NCBI GenBank assembly: GCA_900708905.1
Contig: CAADRB010000023.1
Span: 479,774-543,773, forward strand
Direction: 5' to 3'
DNA: 64,000 nucleotides
From: Hymenolepis diminuta
Lineage: Eukaryota; Platyhelminthes; Cestoda; Cyclophyllidea; Hymenolepididae
The notes beneath the pieces are model-generated. The model did not search any database, was not told the origin of the DNA, and was given only the letters and a program-made list of their open reading frames with translations. Numbering within the stretch: the stretch's first letter is position 1; every line of letters starts with the position of its first letter. The position numbers and the translations under genes are program-made. Shown here one piece after another: positions 30,800-45,000 of the stretch.

Positions 30800-33025
30800 T
30801 GTTACAACAATTTCAAGTGAAAAATACGGCAGATAAGAGCTCACCACTCGATCAAGGTTATTTCCCTTTCATAAACTCAACCAAAGTGTGCGATGGATAA
30901 AACACATTGACATTTAATAATAAAAGTATAGTAGTTAAATATGTATTCTTAGGCTCGGTCTTTATATTGTATTTATTTTATAATGAAATGGAACATTGCA
31001 AAAAATCTGAGTTTAAATTTTAGTGATGCAATTAGAATTAACCTTATTAATAACCGTTACATATTTATTAGTTGAATTATTTTTGTTTGAGACTATGGAA
31101 TGTTGCATATGACTTCAGTAACACCATATTATTTTTAACATCTATAGAAATGGGACTGTAATCAAAATAAATTCCAAATGATCAGTTATCATTTAATTAA
31201 AAGTAAACACTAAACGCACTATACACATATATATGAAAAAGATTAACATTTAGACGACATGTGTCGCTATTCCGCCTTTCAGAGTGACCGGATTTACATT
31301 TCTACACAATATATGAATAATTTCTACTACACCATTACATATTGCACTACAATTTACTTTAGCGGTCTGTAAAAAATGTTTTCAAATCCTCTAAATAAGG
31401 TAAGTGTATGCCATCATTACTTTTAAAATATACGTCTACTTTTACGAAAAGATAACGGGTAACTAAACATGACTGTGAAGATAATCTGTTGCGAAAGATT
31501 TCGGATATGCAATAAAAATTCCTTGTTCATCTTTGAGTAATGCTTAATCTTTTTCTTAGCCATGAGAACTAACGGGTTCTAATCTCGAACAGACTTCTGT
31601 TTAAAATTAGCGAATGTTCAGGAAGAGAAACCTCAAGAGGAATATCTCTACTCGAAATTTAAATATAATCACAATAATGCTCAACAAGGCAGCTTTAAGT
31701 ATGATAAATCCATTAACAAACAACTTGAAATTGTTTATATCAAAGTTTTTGCTCTAGAAAGCAGATACCTCTCAATATCCTGTAACTGTATATAACTAAG
31801 TGGTGGTAAGACCTTAATTATAATGTCCATAGGCGGTCCAGCCGTGTGTAAGTGTGGTTGCCTATGGATACCTAAACAGATGCTAGTCATCGCACCGAGA
31901 CATCGGTGGCGAAACATGATTGACATTTAGCGAAGAAATGTGCTGTATATGAATCCGGAAGATTGGGCTGACTCCCTACCCACCTCCGTACCGATCTAGT
32001 GACATGAGTGACTTGATTTATTTCATCTATTCAATTGACATACCTCCAATTCTCATAACGATATTACGGGATTTTTGCATTTCCATCAATATCCTCAACA
32101 AGTAGCATGAAAAATCAAGAATCACCAAGGAATTTCGCAAATCCTGCTAGCCTATGAAATATTTCAACATTGCTTTCTTGTCTTATAGAAAGCCCTTTGC
32201 AGCAAGGATATTATCCGAAGCTCACCTTAGAGGAACGCAAAATTTGCATCTTGCTATACAAAACATCACTTTGCATTGTTTGGTGGATATGGGGCTAACT
32301 CTCTGGGAAAATATGTCCACAGGCGGGAATTGAGAAGAAACTTTTTGGTGGATATTGAAAATGGCATGATGAGCTGATCTTCACTACATCAAAATCCTCT
32401 TGTGCAGGAGTCTGTTGGATGATTATATATATATGTTAAAATTTTGTACGTAAATAGGGGTGTCTCGATTAGCATAAAGGAATATTGTTTCGTGCATGGA
32501 GTGTGCTTTATTTAGAGATGGAGATGAGAAAATATATTACGGAAATCAAATATCAGCATAATTCTCCAAATAATTTTGGATAAAACTGAAACTTTTAGGG
32601 AAAGATGGCCATCAAATTTCACATATTAACTGAGTTAATAAAAAACGAATTTTATGGGCAAGTAATGAATAAAATGAAATCATTGTATTTTCAAAGATAA
32701 AAACCTGTACATAACTAAAAAGATTACATTTTAATGAACCTCATGGACATTATTGCATATAATTCGCTAAAAGTAATCAAAATAATAACTGCTTAAAAAT
32801 AATAAAAAAAAAATATGGCAAAATACAAAGTTGCTATTGAATCTGATGTCAGAATATGTGAAGTTTCAAATGTTGACTACAAATATTTCAGCAATAATTT
32901 TTAAAATATGTTCAATTTTGTTGTAATTTTAAACCGCTTGTATTTAATTCATGGATTTGAAATAATTTTTGTTTTATCTGCTTCATAACCTTGCATTTAT
33001 TAGGTTTCTTTTTAATATTGCATTT
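30800..33025. other. divergent intergenic region PITHD1 / EGFR-like
   Basis: No gene was seen. The region separates two divergently transcribed genes and so should contain both promoters, but I recognise no clear TATA or other element. A 63-codon minus-strand frame at 31735-31926 shows no domain and is not called. Confidence 0.5.
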
Positions 33026-36000
33026 ATGGATTATCGTCACGCGTTAATATGCCTATTGATTTCATTGTCAGGTACGTGGTGCTTATTCAATAACTCTTTT
33101 TAGCTGCCTTCGTCACCGATGTAGGGAAATACAGAGGTATACTTTAACTCTGCATTAATAAATTTTAGTATGTCTGAGCCAAATGAACGAGATTAGTGGA
33201 TTTCCAATTGATGGATCCTATGAATACATAAAAAGATTATTTTCTTCCCATTGTACGCATATAATCGGGAATTTAATACTGTATGGACTTCATCCGAGTA
33301 GTAAGTGGAATTTATAAATGTATAATTTTTATGAAAATTGGCCAAGAACAGTATGCTACTAAAATTTTAATATATTATATTCTTTTTATTTGTCTTTCCG
33401 TTTCAACTTTTTACTTGATCTGTCTAAAATCTTTTCCTGCTAAATTACTCTTTATTTGCGAATTATATATTTATATTTTAGCCGATGGAACGGAACCAGA
33501 TTTAGATTTTCTAAAAAGCATAGAAGAAATCAGTGGATTTTTGATTATTATGAATTCAAGTATCCGCGAGATACCTCTTTCTAGCCTCAAAGTTATTCGT
33601 GGGCAAGGAGTTGGATACAAAATTCATGACGATCTACCACCGGCCGCTCTTCTCATTAGACATAACTACGATTCAAATCGAATCCTCCACAGAATAAACT
33701 TTAATCAACTTCGTGGTAAATAATAATCGTTTCTAGAATAATGTCTCATCATATTTTAGTTTCAACAACCTTTAGTTAACAATTGTATTTAATGACTTAT
33801 AAATGGAATCATTCGATATTTTACGCATAATTCTGGCAATTTACTTAATTTTTTTAAATAATGAGTCAAAATATATTTATGTCCATCATATTTATTTTCA
33901 ATCCTAATTACCCACTTTTAAATATATTAAAGGAAAACGTTTTCTGAATCGTGAACTTTTAGCTTATAATTTCCATTTTATGTCAGAGATTCTCAATAAT
34001 ATTCACTAAAATTGAATCGTGTAAAACTGGTAAAAAGGAATTAATTGATCTTTTTCTATTTAATCCATGTTGACAAGCTTTGGCATCTACAAGCGCTCGA
34101 AATAAAAAGCCTTAAATTCTAACAATTAGTTGAGTGGCATACACCTGACATGACCTTTTCCGATGACAAAAGTAAAATCTTAGATTAAATTTTTAAATAG
34201 AACCATTTTTACCATTTGATCAACTAGGCGAAATGAGTGAAATTTGTCTTTTATATTTCAGCAATTGAAAACGGGGACGTCTACATGTTTGATAATCCTT
34301 CAGGCTGTAATTTGATCGGTGGACTCGTATTCAAAAATCTCTTTACTAATCCAGCCGAGCAACGCTTTCACAACTCTCTAGATATGGATTTACCTATTGT
34401 GGATTCTTCCTTAAACGAAACCTGCCAATCAACCAATTCAGGTGCATTAGTTGGTAAGAAAAATTTTACAATATATTTAATGCCTCCTCATTTGCCAAAA
34501 TCTGGGATAATACCCCCTTATTAAAAGAAACACACATGTAGCAGTCTTAGTAGCCTATCCGCATCGCACTGCTCAAACCTTGGTGCCAAACTCTTTAAGA
34601 ATCTCAAATTGTTTTGTGTGTGTGCGTGTGTGTTTTCTCCCTCCTTTTCGCATTTTAGAGACCAATTCCGTTCGATTCCGCAGTTAATATGATATCTTTT
34701 TTCTCATTTTCTTCAGAATTTAACGTGGAATTTAACAATTCGAAATATAACATCCAATCTCAATTAATTATTAGTTTTATTAAATTTGTTGTCGCATTTA
34801 CATAATACCAGTAGACTTTTAAAGAGGGCACTGCATAACATGTGTTTGTTTTTTTCCTCTGAAAGCCCAAGACGGTAGTTTTCATAAGGAAGTAACCTCT
34901 ATGCAAACGAGAATTAAATTTTCTCGCAAGTGAAGTTTACAATTTAAATTAATGATAAACAGGATCAAAGGAATGGATTGTAACTTAATTTATATTCTTT
35001 GTGAATCCTTTTTAATGAGATTTATCTATTGGATAAAAGGATTAAATTTCCAAATAAATAGGCCGAATTAAGTGATTGAAGTTAGAGTTTCTTGAAAAAG
35101 TCTCGATTTCCTCCATGAATCTCCACAAATAAATCATACCCCATCTTTTAATTCAAAATAAAATTTTCTTCCGAATTTTCATAATCACCACAAGATTGTT
35201 GTTGGATTTAGGATCAATAATAGACCTCGTACTCTACAGCTACTCTTAAAACCTCAAGTCCCTAATTTTCTTAGTATTTTACCACTGCGAAATTGGAGTA
35301 TATTTGGAATATCTTTCGAATGTTGGTGATTTTAACTAAGGAAATAATGAAGGTGAGTTCTTGTTAAAGATTCAACCAACCAGAGTTATAATTCAGTTGG
35401 ATCTTTGATAGAAGCTGCTAGTGTTTGAGCATATTTGTATTTATCTCACATATTTCTTTAGAATGATACTTTTTGAGATGCATAAGTCACTTCTTTAACT
35501 CCCTCATAGCATGGAAAATCAAGACTCTGTAGAATCCTTGGAAAAGCATCTAAATAAAGGATAAAGCAAGAGGGTCAATTAGAGGCAGATAATGAAGAAT
35601 CTGGACCTGTATAGTTATTTGCTTTTGTGTACAATATCCTAACGTTGCGTAGTTTTACTTCATGATCCGACCCCTGGCTTCTTGTATGAGTTCGTGCCCG
35701 TGATATTCAGAGCTTGTTGATCATTTGACTTCATTTATCTCGATCAATTTTTAACTACTTAAAACCAAGGACAGGAAGATGAGAATAACAGTATTATCGT
35801 TATTTCAAACATGATAGCATTTACACTTTTTCCTTGACTACATAGTTTCATATCAGTTAATTGAATAAACATTCACTGGCTCTTAATTTATGAGTCCACT
35901 TATAGTGCTCATACCTTCTGTATACAATATAAAATAACAAGTAATCCTTGAATGACGAAAATTCTCAAAAATATCAAGCCTTTGAAGAAAAAGTAGTCGT

Positions 36001-39000
36001 GCTTTCTTTTAATTGCCGATGAACTGTTAACCCTGTTAAATTAACGCTTTTGTGTGAAAGTATTAATGTTTATCGCTTATTGTATTCGATATTCATGCAT
36101 TAACGGTTTCAGATTTGATGAGGTTTCACATGTTCTTCAGAAATTATAAAGAACATTTAGTCAAATCTGTTCGCATTTTACGATCGTTTTCTAAACCAAA
36201 TTAAGTAGGATATACAGATTAAAATATGAGTAAGTTCACCTATACCTGATAAAATGTTCGTTTATTAATATACTGTCATCGTACGTTGTGAAACTTACCG
36301 TTTAAAGGATCTCCATATTTTAACGATTTAATAGTCTTTAAAACATATATTTAATCATTAATTAAAAAAATTGATAGTGTATTCAATAGTATTTCATAAC
36401 CATTCTTACTACAGAGAACTATCGTTAAAATTGGTATCAAAATTGGTGAGATTCTCTATTTTCTATAAGAATCTTGAAGACGCTATAAATATTCAGCGAC
36501 TAAAATCTGCCTCTTGGCCACTCTTTCGCAGAAGCATCTAACTAGATAATTATCTGTAACTTTGTGTTCCATTTTCAATTTTGCAAAATCGATCAAAACC
36601 GCAGCGCTTAGACATTGTGACTGTCATGACAACCAGAATGCCTGTCTACCAGGCATGTTCAAACCCTGCTCAGACCCAAATTTTGACACCTTTGATGTCA
36701 GCTGCAGTCGAGTCCTATGGGTCACGCGACTCAAATATTTTTTCGTCACTGCCCGTAAAACTTATGTTGAGCTTTAAAATTGTATATTAACTTAATAACA
36801 TTGATAAGTAAATGGATGAACTCTGTTAAAAATCGTAGCCAGTTTCGTCTACTTTCTCTTGGCCGTATCAAGGTACAAACAAATAGAAGTGGCATGAAAT
36901 TGGTCATGCCCTCTCGATACGACTACCTATTCTGATAATCAAAGAGTAACCAGTTGATGCCGCTCATTTTCCATGTATTATTCCAGAAGGTCATTTTCGA
37001 TTATATTTGATCTCAAATTTAACTCAGTGTTAATTTCTAACTCAGGTCTATTCAGTACAACACACTCATTCCATTTCTTGGTGGTCAATGTGGGCATTCA
37101 GCTACAGGTAAAATTCCTATTCATTTCACTACCGCAATCATATTGATGATACCATACACTCAGATTCATGGAAAGTGGTTTCAAATCAAATCAATAGAAT
37201 CTGCTCGCTTATTCTTCTCGTTTATCAAAAGAACATTAATTGCAAAGATATGGTCCTAGATTTCCCAGTGTTCCTGTTCGCAGCGTCTAGAATTAATGAA
37301 CAAATAGATTGAATTAGGAGGTCACTCACATTATCTCGGTTAAACTAACTCTTCTGATGTCTGCCTGCTGATACTAGCTAAGCTGTTTGATTTGATGTTT
37401 ATATTGTTTTTAGTTTTCAATGAATATCTTTAAGATGTTCAGAACTTGTGAAGAGGACAGTATACTTTAATTTGATGAAGTTGACCTAAAATCATATCGG
37501 TAGCAACCGCCAGCCTTTTCTTCTCATTTATTAAAGGAAGAAAAATTATAAAACACTATCGCTGGATGATTACTCATCAGCAGATGATAGCGACTTTCAA
37601 TCCGATGACGGTACTTACACACAACTGATGATGATAGATTAATAAATATGTGATTTGGAGATAAGGTGCTTTTTCGGTGCACCGCGGCATCTTCACTAAT
37701 TACTTTCCTCTCTTCTCCCTACACTGTACACTTTCCTCCTCCTCCTTTTCTGAATATTTTCAATTGGCGCCTTGGGGACATCTGAGAAAGTGATATAGCT
37801 TCTTTCATTAAATTTAATCGTCTTCATCCTCCCACCTCACTTCGAAAAAAAGTTTAATCTATTGCCGTTCTGCTAATTCAATTTTTTAGATCGAAAATCG
37901 GCAATGTTTTACTTATTGAAAAGTTTTGATATATTATACTAATCTCACAACACTTCCCGTTGTTTAAATAAACACCCATAATTGTTTGCAAAAATTGCGT
38001 AATTTAATTATTCTTACAAGGAGAAAACAACAACATATTGACCCAATGAATTTCAACTTGTGCGCTGATCTCCTGCCAGTTAGCAGTTAATTTGAGAGAA
38101 TTTTCACAGATTAAGAAACAAGAATACAGCGTGTGTATGCGTCAACAGTCAAATCAAAATGTCACAAGAAATGTTTATGCTACTGAAGGTGTTTCTATTA
38201 AACTCACTCTTTCTCAGCTTTCATGTTTGCCGATTCAATTGTAGATGAGTTCCAACTCCTGATAGAACTTAAATTTGATGAAATTATATGATGTGAAATA
38301 GCAATTATTAGTGAGAAATCACATCGACGGATGTATAATTTGTGAATGAGTTATATCCTTTATATGCGCACATCCATGGTCTTTTTAAGAGATAGAAGTA
38401 ACTGAGAATTGATAATATAATTCAGAATTGCTATTATATCAGAGAAATATTATTTATCTGCTTACGGAGCTCTGCTAAATCAAAATTTTTAGCTATTTCA
38501 TCTCTGCTAATGCTAGGACTGTAAGCTGGTGAATATGGTTAAATTACTGGTAGATAAACACTGTTAATTTTAGGAAATCGTTCGCTGCAATCCAGTGGAC
38601 GAATCGGAAAATTTGAATTTCTAAACTTGGATTACCCATTCGGTAAGCGCTGTACAACCCGATTCCATAAATCGAATGATTCTCTGATACCTTCAAATTG
38701 CTCTCAGCATTTTTGATCCCCTTTCCTATATCATTTGTTGAAATTTGTGTCTACCGATTTTAATTCTTTCCACAACTAAAAGTTGTAAATTTTTTGTCTT
38801 ACCGTGAGTGTAATTTTATGAGACACGGTAAGGGAAAAAGGAGCCAAAGAGAGGTAATCGAAAAGATGGTTGGAATAAAGTCAGATTACTTTTTTTGGAA
38901 TCGGGTTGTATACTAATTACTTAACGATTGGCTTAGTGTTTCATGTTCCAGAATTCAAATTTCATGATTCGCCATCTGAGCAAATCGCTGTGTAAATCTT

Positions 39001-42000
39001 GTATATGAAGTGTAGTGCCCATTGACCAGCTCATTAATAACGACGATTGGTCTTCCTGCTTCGACCCATTTGTTTCTTTCTAAGGTCGAGAGCAGGTAGA
39101 TAAACTAAAAGGTAATAATAATGAATGGGTATTCTGGCTTACGTCTCGTTTCCTCAACCAGATTATTAATAATTCATATATTTCTTTCATCTTCTTTCAA
39201 ATGTTAAAGCAAGATGGTGGAACGGATAATAATTTGTCATCAATGGAGGAGGTTAGTGATAAATATTGAAGAATTTCTTTTTTATTAAATATATGAATGC
39301 ATCGATTAAAGTACCTGTGAACTTCGGTAAGAGTTTCATAAGTACTAACAAATAAAGTGACATCAATATCAAAAAGACCCCCACGTGACTCTCATGATAA
39401 GATTTATTTGCTCTTTCGAAGTTTTGCGGCTACTTATATCTTAAGTCCGATAATACATGAAGATCCATCTGAAATAACTAGTTAATCTTATGACAAGTCG
39501 ATTGCCGTCTGCTTACGAATGCTATATAAATACATCATTATTGAATACAGAAAAAATTTAATTCACTTACATGTTTGAAGGCTTTTTACCATTTTTAATA
39601 AAAAGCTCTTTGATGAGAGGCGCAGACCTTAGTTTTCAAGTTTAAAATACATTATTTAAGATAATATGCCTTTCCTACTATCAATTCTGCATAAATATCC
39701 CTTCATAAATCACGATGTCTAATGGCGAAATTTGAAGTTGTTTAACCAAACAATTTGAACCCATTTGAGGTAGTTGAATGATTAGCATACGGTTTAATTT
39801 GGCAGTTTCCAACATCGGAGCTTTAGATTGCGCCGATAAAGAAAAGTTCCAAATACACTGACGAAAAGTACTTTTAAGCACTCATACTAGAAAGAACTAT
39901 ATTACCCTTTAGCTCTTTTGAGTCACGGGTTCGGTGTCTATCGGTGCATATCCAGTGAACGGAATGATCAAATGTTTTAGTTAAATCCAGCTAATAAAGG
40001 GAGGTGGTAGAATTTGAGTTCCTCACTAGGAAGACTCCATAATATTTCCCTTATCCAAGATGGGGATTGAAAAAATGCTTTCACCAGTGGAATTGAGAGT
40101 TATTTATATCCACTCTGATAAGATACCCGAGTTATGCCAAGTTTTTCTTGTCCATTTTTATCCTTTACAGCTGGTCATCTTGTGTGCTGATAGGTATCTA
40201 ACCTTACTCCACCGACTTGAAAAGCGACCGGGCATCGTCACACAATCACGATTTGAATTCAAGTATTCATTAATAATGTTCTTTTCCCCAACTGATGATC
40301 GAAGTATCTGAACAGAAATCTTGGATTCACATTATACGAAGTCATATACATAGGACTCATCATACAAGAATTGGATAAGTCGGCAAACGGTGACAAATGA
40401 GGATGAAGTAACCAGCTTATGTTAATGCGAAATTGGTGTGGTTTCATTATGCAAATCCGCCGTTTTAGGGGTACAAAAAATTTCGCATAAATTTTCTACC
40501 AATAAAGTCGAAACCGCATATTAAACAGCTGATCGATTACTCTTCCTAAGCGAATCAATCTCTCATAAATGTGTTTTGCGTTCTTAATGGAACTCAAATA
40601 CAGAAGAAAGGTTTAAGCTATCGGGGCCTTTTCCATTTCAACCTGGTTTTACTATGCTGTAGAATTACTTCAGGTGGGTTTTAGAAATTTTTACACTATC
40701 GTTCTTATATGCGGTAAATAATTGTAAATAAGAACAATTTTAAGCACCCGAGTCTTAAAAACAACTAATTATTTCATAAAATAAGACATTTGTTTAAATA
40801 ATAATTTACCTATTTAATTTTTAACTCCGTAATAAACGACTAATTTGCTGATGAATCATTTTCAAAAACAATTGAGTATTTTTTGCAGCAAAGTTCACTT
40901 GTCTTAATTGCCTTTTTATCTTTCATCAGCCTGAAATTCCAACTGATATTGTGATGACGACATTTCCACTAATTAATAAAACCTCGAATCAGTTATCCTG
41001 TTTGTACTTCACGTCTGAGAAATAAGTTAGAGTACTTTTGACACATAAATATCCTTTGTAATTTGTAGTTCATTATATTTTCACATATAAGAGAAAGGGA
41101 AAGAAAAAACACTCTGAGGAATTAAGGCAGTGTGTAATGTATTTCTTAGATTTGCTCTCCAAAAACCTGGTACCGCTTCATGCCATGTTATTAGTCGTCA
41201 AAAGTTACGTCATCATCAACACAGAAATGCCTGTGCATGCATTTGTTTTTTCTTCGCGGGCCTTACTCAAATCGGTGTGCTTCTGCAATCGCATCACAAG
41301 TGCGTCGTGTCTAGAAATTCGTTTTGTTCTTCGTTGCCAGGGTGACAAAGCTCTTGGAGGTCCTGCCACCCGCGTGAATTAATTCGATTTTAGTCACTTA
41401 AACATAGAATGAAAGTTGGGAGGTTGTTAATTACTAATAAATACCTATTTAAAGAAGTTAATATTTTAAAAATTGATCTGTGGGAGTAATCATCAACCTT
41501 TTCTTAGATTTTAAAAGGTATCTTTAAATTACTTTTGTGAAAATTATAAATTGAATGAAATGAAAAGAGCTTTAAATTGAAGAAAAATAGGGAAATCTCA
41601 ATTCATCTTATAGGACATGGTGATGGGAACGACGTTAACGCCACAATTATTTAACTAAAACCGGATATGTTTACTTAATCAAAACGCATAGACGACAAGT
41701 CTAACTAATAGTTCGTCAATGGAGACAAAAGGTCAAAATGTTGTAATTTTAGCTGTTATAAATTTATAACTACTTGCTCATGGTATGGTCAATACTCAAC
41801 TGTGTTTGAATTCGTAGAATCCAGTAGAGGTCGGTGCAAGAAACACAACTGCGATTGGTGCTTTCAGACGTCTCACCTTGGATCAGAAAGCGAGGAGCAT
41901 TGTTGTCATCCATCTTGCCTTGGAGGTTGCAATGGTCTGACAGAATCAGACTGTTTTGTAAGTTAGCGCATAACTGCACTTATTTTCTTACCTGAATATA

Positions 42001-45000
42001 ATGTATGAGAACACAAAGCTCCGTTAACTGTCTACTTACATGAATGTCAGAAAACATACGTGAATTAATCACGTGAAATGATGTTTCAAAGTATTTGATG
42101 ACAACTGTAGTGAAATAACTACTCATAGCATTTTTCACGGAGCCGAACTTGCCCTTCTACAGCATTAACTGATTTCTTAATTATATAGTTATTATTAATT
42201 CCATAATCCGTTTTTTGTATCCATAGGCATGCAAAAACTTCTATGATGGCGAAAAATGTTTGGAGAGCTGCCCAAAACCGGCAACAATTCAACACTATCG
42301 ATTAGCTCTGAATGTCCATTTCAAATATGAATTCAACGGATTTTGTGTTGACGAATGTCCTGGTGAGTAACATTAACTATTTTTGACGATAAATTACACA
42401 CTTCTTATAAATATATAAGTAGACTGTATGTTTAAAGAAATAAAATGAATCGCTAGTGCCGTTAGGTAACTTGTGCAAAATTTCGACGACTTTTATCATT
42501 TTTATAATTTCATTTAATTAGACAATGAGATCATGCTACACTATGTCAGATTTTCCGCCAAATTTCCATCTTCACCTTGATTCAATTAAAGCAGTCTTAG
42601 TCCAGTTCAACTTTTTAATTTACAGAGTTTAATTTGAATTCTAAATTACTTTTCCTTATTCTTATCCAAACTTATCTTGTCAACTAAGAATCGTACTATG
42701 AAAAGTGGCATTTGTGAGCTGACTACGCAACTACAAATTTTATTTTGAGTACAGTTTGAAAGACTACATCAGTATACAGAAAAGAAGACAGAACTTTTAT
42801 CGAAAATCTGATCGATGTGTTTTATTTAGTGTTATGATAAAGTTCCACTTTCCAATTTCTGTCTTCCCCCTAATTTGGATCGATTATGGTAGATCTAGTC
42901 AAAATCTGTCTCATGGTGTCGAAGTTTATTTTCTTTTTTTTCTGAAAAATATATATATTTTGAACTATGAAAAGGAGACCTTGTTTGGCGGCCATAAACC
43001 TATGAACCCAATTTTACATATGCTTTTGAAGCAATACCACTGTAGTGACTAGGAGAAAAAGAACTTTCCTCTATAACATGATCAGCAGGCCCTATCTAAT
43101 GTTTCATTAAACGTTCACATATGTAATTTAATGAATATTTGTCGTTTGTTTTTGTAAATTCATGGTGTTTTGTCATTAAGAAAGGGGAAAGTGGATGAGA
43201 GTTTCTCTACAGAGAGGCTTCCTAATACTGTTTCTCTGTTCGATATGGCTGTTTCAAAATGACTTGGGAATTGTGCTTCACTTTCGCAGGTTTGTAGTTA
43301 TCTTGAAATTTTGGTTGATCCGATTAACCTTCTTGTTTATTTCCGCACCAGTGCACTTAACTTGAGTTCACTTGACCCCATCAATATCGGCTTTCCACCA
43401 TATGTCTATGACTTTGCCATATCGCAATATGTTTTAAATCATTCTTCATTTTCGTCTTGTGCTTATTAATCCACTCCAACTACTAATAAGTAACTAGGCC
43501 CTAAGCTAAGAAAGAGTCCATCAAAATGATTAACATTATTAGGAGGATATTAAGACCCTTCAGTGGCCTTCTTTATTTGAACGTAATAAATTTCAGTGAG
43601 TCATAAACACACGATTTGGCTGTCACCACACATCTCCCAGACTTGTAAAACAAAGAGAATCATATGCATCTTACGCCAGCTTCCAGTCTCCATTTTTTGC
43701 TCTTTGCAGTCCATTTTCTCCCCTAAACATGTCTAGATATGAGTCGTGAGCTCCGTCCCTATTATGTCCTAAATTGAAAATGAAGTTGAAGTATGCCCAG
43801 GCCACAGAGGTCACACATGTCTGGCTATCTTAACGGCCACACAAAAAACCATTTATCTTCCAGGATAAGAAAATTATTCTAAAGACAATTTCTGTGGTTA
43901 AATAATGAAAGCGTTCTGAGCCATTACATTACCTCAATCAGCTCTCAAGAAAATAAGGATCTTAAGGAACCCATCCCATTCCCTTGTTCAGATAAATCAA
44001 TTTCAGTGCATTTTAACGCAATAGTTCGTACTGAATATACACACTTAATTTTACAGCCTGACTTCTCATTTCTCAGGAACTTGTGAGGTCATAAAATAGT
44101 ATGTCAGATCTCCTCAAACACCTAAGCATATTACTGCGAAAATTTTAAAAGGTTATCAAAACTTCTAATCAATGATCTCGTTACTAAGGATGAATCAAAA
44201 TTTTATGAGAGAACAAGTGGTTGCAAATCTCAAATACTTACAATTTGGACTATTTGTAGAAACACTCATGGCGGAGGGATCTAGATGTGTTAGTGAATGT
44301 ACTCCTGGACTATACTACGCTTCTGGCCAATTCTGCATTCCCTGTGGAGAAAATTGTTCAAAAAGTAAGTCGCTTGAACGCTGGCTTTTACATTAATTTT
44401 CGTAGCACTTTAAATAACCAGGCCTTTCTTTCAGTTGTTAATGCCTCAATACTAGAGTTGAATATGAATGACCAAAGAGGTAGCATATATTTAGACATCT
44501 AGAAATAGTTTTTCTTTTACATACAGATAATTCTTGCTTACTTTCCTCTCTTTCTAGTCTGTTACACAGGAGGTTCAAGCCTAGATGCGACAACTCTAGC
44601 AAGTCTTGCAAATTGCACAACTCTTTCTGGCAATTTGATTATTTCAGAAGAGTCCTATGGGTAAGTGAGTGTCCCGTTGTAAAAGTGTTACTCCTATCAA
44701 TAGTCCTTATCAATACAAGGACACACATTATTAAGTATATTGGGAGAGGAAAGCTCTCCTATATGTTTGAAATGCAGCACTGTTTGAGAGTAGCTATTGT
44801 TTTGTTACAAAGTTAGTGAAAATGTTCAAAAGCGGCATTTGTTAAAGGGCACTTAAACAAATTGTGCATTGATCACGTGGCAAATGTGTACATTTTCAAG
44901 GTCGTGTGTATAACTAAATGTTAAGTGTTCATAGCTAATTTTCAGGCATGAAGTGATTGGAGATGTCCTCCACGCTGACTGATACTGACAAACAATGGAA

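Larger units (their letters stand above)
34454..41817 (+). other. EGFR-like intron 4 (7.4 kb)
   Basis: Largest intron of the receptor gene. It contains a GT-rich microsatellite near 34613-34640, the foldback element at 38570-39000 and SINE copy D at 39900-40092. Human EGFR encodes an additional cysteine module (CDPSC...CWG) at this point, but I found no exon with that spacing here. Short cysteine-containing frames at 36562-36777 and 41130-41382 do not fit the furin-like pattern. Confidence 0.6.

Noticed and set aside
36562..36790. Cysteine-containing open frames considered as the missing CR1 exon of the receptor
   Set aside because: Cysteine spacing does not fit furin-like modules, no good acceptor and donor frame it in phase, and two overlapping frames are open, which suggests a repeat or chance.
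40290..40310. CTGATGA...GAA resembling part of a hammerhead ribozyme core, also near 45709
   Set aside because: Stem II and the flanking stem I/III pairing are missing, so the catalytic fold is not supported.
41130..41382. Two overlapping open frames in receptor intron 4
   Set aside because: No domain; overlapping frames of similar length; no splice sites linking to neighbours.
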